Shown piece by piece: positions 7,063 through 8,732 of a stretch of 8,732 nt of DNA. A program made the translations under genes and the position numbers. Every line of letters starts with the position of its first letter. The first letter of the stretch is position 1. The DNA comes from Chloroflexota bacterium. Lineage in GTDB: Bacteria; Chloroflexota; Dehalococcoidia; Bin125. The notes under the pieces were generated by a model. That model worked only from the letters and a program-made list of their open reading frames with translations. It had not been told where the DNA came from and did not search any database. The stretch covers positions 1 to 8,732 of the forward strand of contig JAPUIR010000003.1 in assembly GCA_027296805.1 (NCBI GenBank), read 5' to 3'.

Positions 7063-7069
7063 GAGGTGA
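7063..7069 (+). promoter_or_regulatory. strong ribosome binding site of rpmB
   Basis: GAGGTGA matches seven consecutive bases of the extended anti-Shine-Dalgarno complement and ends four bases before the rpmB ATG. It fixes the start at 7074 and contrasts with the weak or absent sites of fakA, degV, recG and argS. Confidence 0.85.
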
Positions 7070-7073
7070 CGAC

Positions 7074-7292
7074 ATGGCTTCCGGTCGCTGCGATGTTTGT
7101 GGCAAGACAACGACGTTCGGTCGCAATATTCGCCACCGTCACTCCGGTCGTTGGAAGCGCAAGGCCCCACGCACCTCGCGCAAGTTCAAGCCCAACGTCC
7201 ACAAGCGACGCGTGACCATCGATGGCAAGACCGTTCGCGTCAACATCTGCACCTCGTGTATGCGCACCACGCTCAAGCGCATGGCCGCCTAG
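7074..7292 (+). CDS. rpmB: 50S ribosomal protein L28
   Basis: 72-aa basic protein of the large ribosomal subunit. The sequence begins MASGRCDVCGK and includes the L28 hallmarks FGRNI..H (15-21) and FKPNVHKRRV (38-47). Two Cys pairs, C6-x2-C9 and C59-x2-C62, make this the zinc-binding four-cysteine form. The segment between H21 and the PN motif (about 22-37, rich in Arg and Lys) is longer than in short L28 proteins such as that of Bacillus. The start is set by a near-perfect Shine-Dalgarno. It is the only plus-strand gene here: divergent from fakA and convergent with rpe. The rpmB/yloV divergent pair is a known arrangement in Gram-positive bacteria, which supports both assignments. Confidence 0.96.
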   Translation: MASGRCDVCGKTTTFGRNIRHRHSGRWKRKAPRTSRKFKPNVHKRRVTIDGKTVRVNICTSCMRTTLKRMAA

Positions 7293-7347
7293 CCGCTTCG
7301 AAGCCCTGCCCGAAAATTCGCACGCAGCTTGGGCCGCAACCGGCGCT
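7293..7347. other. convergent rpmB/rpe intergenic gap
   Basis: Fifty-five bases separate two converging stop codons. A 10-bp palindrome GCTTCGAAGC (7295-7304) lies just after rpmB, and a short GCCG/CGGC repeat lies near the rpe stop. Neither is followed by a T run, so no intrinsic terminator is called. Confidence 0.4.
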
Positions 7348-8019
7348 CTAGCCGCCAACGGCCGCGGACCGCAACCGAGCCATTGCCTCCTCCACCGACT
7401 CGCGATCGTTGAACACCGCTGACCCCGCCACCACCAGGTCTGCCCCCGCCGCGGCCACCGCGCTGATCGTCGACGCGTTCACCCCACCGTCCACCTCCAG
7501 CACCGCCTGCGACCCGATCGTATCCAACCGCTCCCGCGTCGACGCGATCCGCTCTAGCGCGCTTTCGATGAACGCCTGACCGCCCCAGCCTGGGTTGACG
7601 CTCATGATCTGTACCTGGTCCACCAAGGGCAGAATCGCGTCCAACGTCGAGAGTGGCGTTGCGGGATTCAACGTCACACCCGGGCGCGCGCCCAGCGCCC
7701 GGATCTCTTGCACCAGCTTGTGCAGATGGATCGCCGTCTCCACGTGCAGCAGGATCGTGTCTACGCCTGCCGCCACCAGCGGCTCGATGTGCGCCTCCGG
7801 GTTCGACACCATCAAATGCGCCTCCAGCGGCAGCGATGTTGATCGCCGCACCGCCGCGATTACGTCAGCACCGAACGTGATCGGCGGCACGTAGTGGCCG
7901 TCCATCACGTCCAGCGAAATCGCGTCCGCCCCCGCCGCCTCCGCGTCGCGCACCTGCTCCCCCAGCCGCCCGAAGTCCGCCGATAGGATCGAAGGCGCGA
8001 TCTGGAGTGCCCGGGCCAT
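7348..8019 (-). CDS. rpe: ribulose-phosphate 3-epimerase
   Basis: 223-aa TIM-barrel enzyme that interconverts D-ribulose 5-phosphate and D-xylulose 5-phosphate in the pentose phosphate pathway or Calvin cycle, using a divalent metal. Motifs in order: IAPSILSADF (7-16), SLDVMDGHYVPP (35-46), EAHLM (66-70), MSVNPGWGGQ (139-148), LEVDGGV (174-180) and VVAGSAVF (196-203), the last two regions gripping the phosphate. The catalytic/metal Asp37 and Asp177 and metal His68 are present, but residue 35, usually the metal-ligand His (HxDVMDG), is Ser, and the usual Asn after VP is Pro. ATG at 8019 overlaps the argH stop by one base (TGATG), and GGGAG lies about nine bases upstream. An open frame reaching 8664 is only a shadow across argH. 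Rpe is the best call; another epimerase of the same family with altered chemistry is a small possibility. Confidence 0.95.
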   Translation of the reverse strand: MARALQIAPSILSADFGRLGEQVRDAEAAGADAISLDVMDGHYVPPITFGADVIAAVRRSTSLPLEAHLMVSNPEAHIEPLVAAGVDTILLHVETAIHLHKLVQEIRALGARPGVTLNPATPLSTLDAILPLVDQVQIMSVNPGWGGQAFIESALERIASTRERLDTIGSQAVLEVDGGVNASTISAVAAAGADLVVAGSAVFNDRESVEEAMARLRSAAVGG

Positions 8020-8732
8020 CACGCTTTCTCCCGGGAGTCGCGTGTCACGTTCAGTCGCTGCTGCGCCTCCGCGATGGCCGCGGCGACGCGCTTCGGTGCC
8101 GTGCCGCCCGGCACATCCCGCGCCGCCAGCGCCTGCTCGACCGTCAATCCCACCGCGTCCTCCTCGAACAGGTGATGGTGCGTCTTCAGCTCGGCCAGCG
8201 TGAGCGACTGCATCGCTTTCCCTTCCGACTCGCACTGTTTCACCAACGCGCCGATCACGTGGTGCGCCTCCCGGAACGGCAGCCCCTTGCGGGTCAGATA
8301 GTCGGCGTAGTCCGTCGCCAGAATGAACGGATCCGACATCACCCCGGCCCGCGCACGCTCGGCGTCCACCTCGCCGGTCGCCACCGCCCCGGAGAGCACG
8401 TGCAGCGTGCTGATCACCGTCTCGGCCGTGTCGAACAAAGCCGGCTTGTCCTCCTGCAGGTCGCGGTTGTACGCCAACGGCAGCCCCTTCATCGTCACCA
8501 GCAGCGCCGTTAGGTTCCCGATCACCCGCCCAGTTCGCCCCCGCGCCAGCTCCGCGATGTCCGGATTCTTCTTCTGCGGCATGATCGACGACCCAGTCGA
8601 GTACGCGTCGGAGAACGCGAAGAACCCGAACTCCGCGCTCGCCCACAGAATCAGGTCCTCGCACAGCCGCGACGTGTGCGTCAGACAGATCGCCGCGTTG
8701 GCCATGTACTCCAGCATGTAATCGCGGTCCGC
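8019..8732 (-). CDS. argH: argininosuccinate lyase, C-terminal part (5' end outside window)
   Basis: The visible 237 residues are the C-terminal half of ArgH, which splits argininosuccinate into arginine and fumarate in the last step of arginine synthesis. The frame runs off the right edge, reading A-D-R-D-Y-M-L-E-Y. Defining features are the fumarase/aspartase superfamily signature GSSIMPQKKNPD (about 47-58 of the visible protein), whose second Ser is the usual catalytic base, followed by ELARGRTGRVIGNL, then the ArgH-type MKGLPLAYNRDLQEDK stretch and the C-terminal domain with FILATDYADYLTRKGLPFREAHHVIG. These details separate ArgH from fumarase, aspartase and adenylosuccinate lyase. The stop overlaps the rpe start by one base, so the two are probably co-transcribed and translationally coupled. 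No truncation or frameshift is visible inside the window. Confidence 0.96.
   Translation of the reverse strand, partial: ADRDYMLEYMANAAICLTHTSRLCEDLILWASAEFGFFAFSDAYSTGSSIMPQKKNPDIAELARGRTGRVIGNLTALLVTMKGLPLAYNRDLQEDKPALFDTAETVISTLHVLSGAVATGEVDAERARAGVMSDPFILATDYADYLTRKGLPFREAHHVIGALVKQCESEGKAMQSLTLAELKTHHHLFEEDAVGLTVEQALAARDVPGGTAPKRVAAAIAEAQQRLNVTRDSREKA

Noticed and set aside
6988..7170. Upstream extension of the fakA frame by 61 codons
   Set aside because: It would overlap rpmB on the opposite strand and encode sequence unlike the family; the DhaL domain is correctly placed from the ATG at 6987.
7293..7347. Bidirectional terminator between rpmB and rpe
   Set aside because: Only short palindromes are present, with no adjoining T tract on either strand.
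8020..8664. Upstream extension of the rpe frame to give a 438-residue protein
   Set aside because: The extra residues are a Gly/Arg-rich shadow of argH in another frame; the rpe family start and ribosome binding site fit 8019.
1..8732. Mobile elements, CRISPR array, defence or phage genes, tRNA genes
   Set aside because: Nearly all of the sequence is covered by confident housekeeping genes with consistent composition; I saw no direct-repeat array, transposase, integrase or tRNA-like cloverleaf in the gaps.

Overview
This 8.7 kb, high-GC window (about two thirds G+C by eye) is an ordinary, densely packed stretch of bacterial chromosome. It holds six well-recognised housekeeping genes, the 3' part of a seventh and the first codons of an eighth. 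I see no mobile element, tRNA, rRNA, CRISPR array, toxin system or phage gene. The gene set and high GC suit Chloroflexota (perhaps Thermomicrobia-like) or a deep actinobacterial lineage. The evidence is rpmB divergent from fakA/yloV with recG downstream, a four-cysteine L28 with an extended loop, and a RecG with a long N-terminal extension. This placement is an inference from style, not a proven assignment.

Right side (7348-8732, minus strand): the C-terminal half of argininosuccinate lyase (argH, cut by the window edge) overlaps ribulose-phosphate 3-epimerase (rpe) through a TGATG stop/start. rpe converges on rpmB (plus strand, ribosomal protein L28) across a 55-bp gap with no clear terminator.

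Centre and left (46-6987, minus strand): rpmB and fakA are divergent across 86 bp. This gap holds a near-symmetrical -10 element that could serve both strands. fakA (DhaL/DAK fatty-acid-kinase-like) is followed after about 60 bp by degV (FakB-like fatty-acid-binding protein), then recG (Holliday junction/fork helicase) through a 4-bp ATGA overlap. After 186 bp rich in inverted repeats comes argS (arginyl-tRNA synthetase), and 20 bp later a new gene begins at the window edge. The fakA-degV pair is the likely functional unit: in Firmicutes, FakA phosphorylates fatty acid held by a DegV-family FakB. Compared with the Bacillus-type order (rpmB, divergent yloU-yloV, ..., recG), the small Asp23-family gene yloU is absent here.

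The points most worth a second look are the symmetrical rpmB/fakA promoter with a possibly leaderless fakA mRNA, a serine in place of the usual metal-binding histidine in Rpe, a strong bipartite hairpin just upstream of argS, and an extended -10 promoter for degV resembling that of rpmB. I did not find a convincing undescribed multi-gene system.
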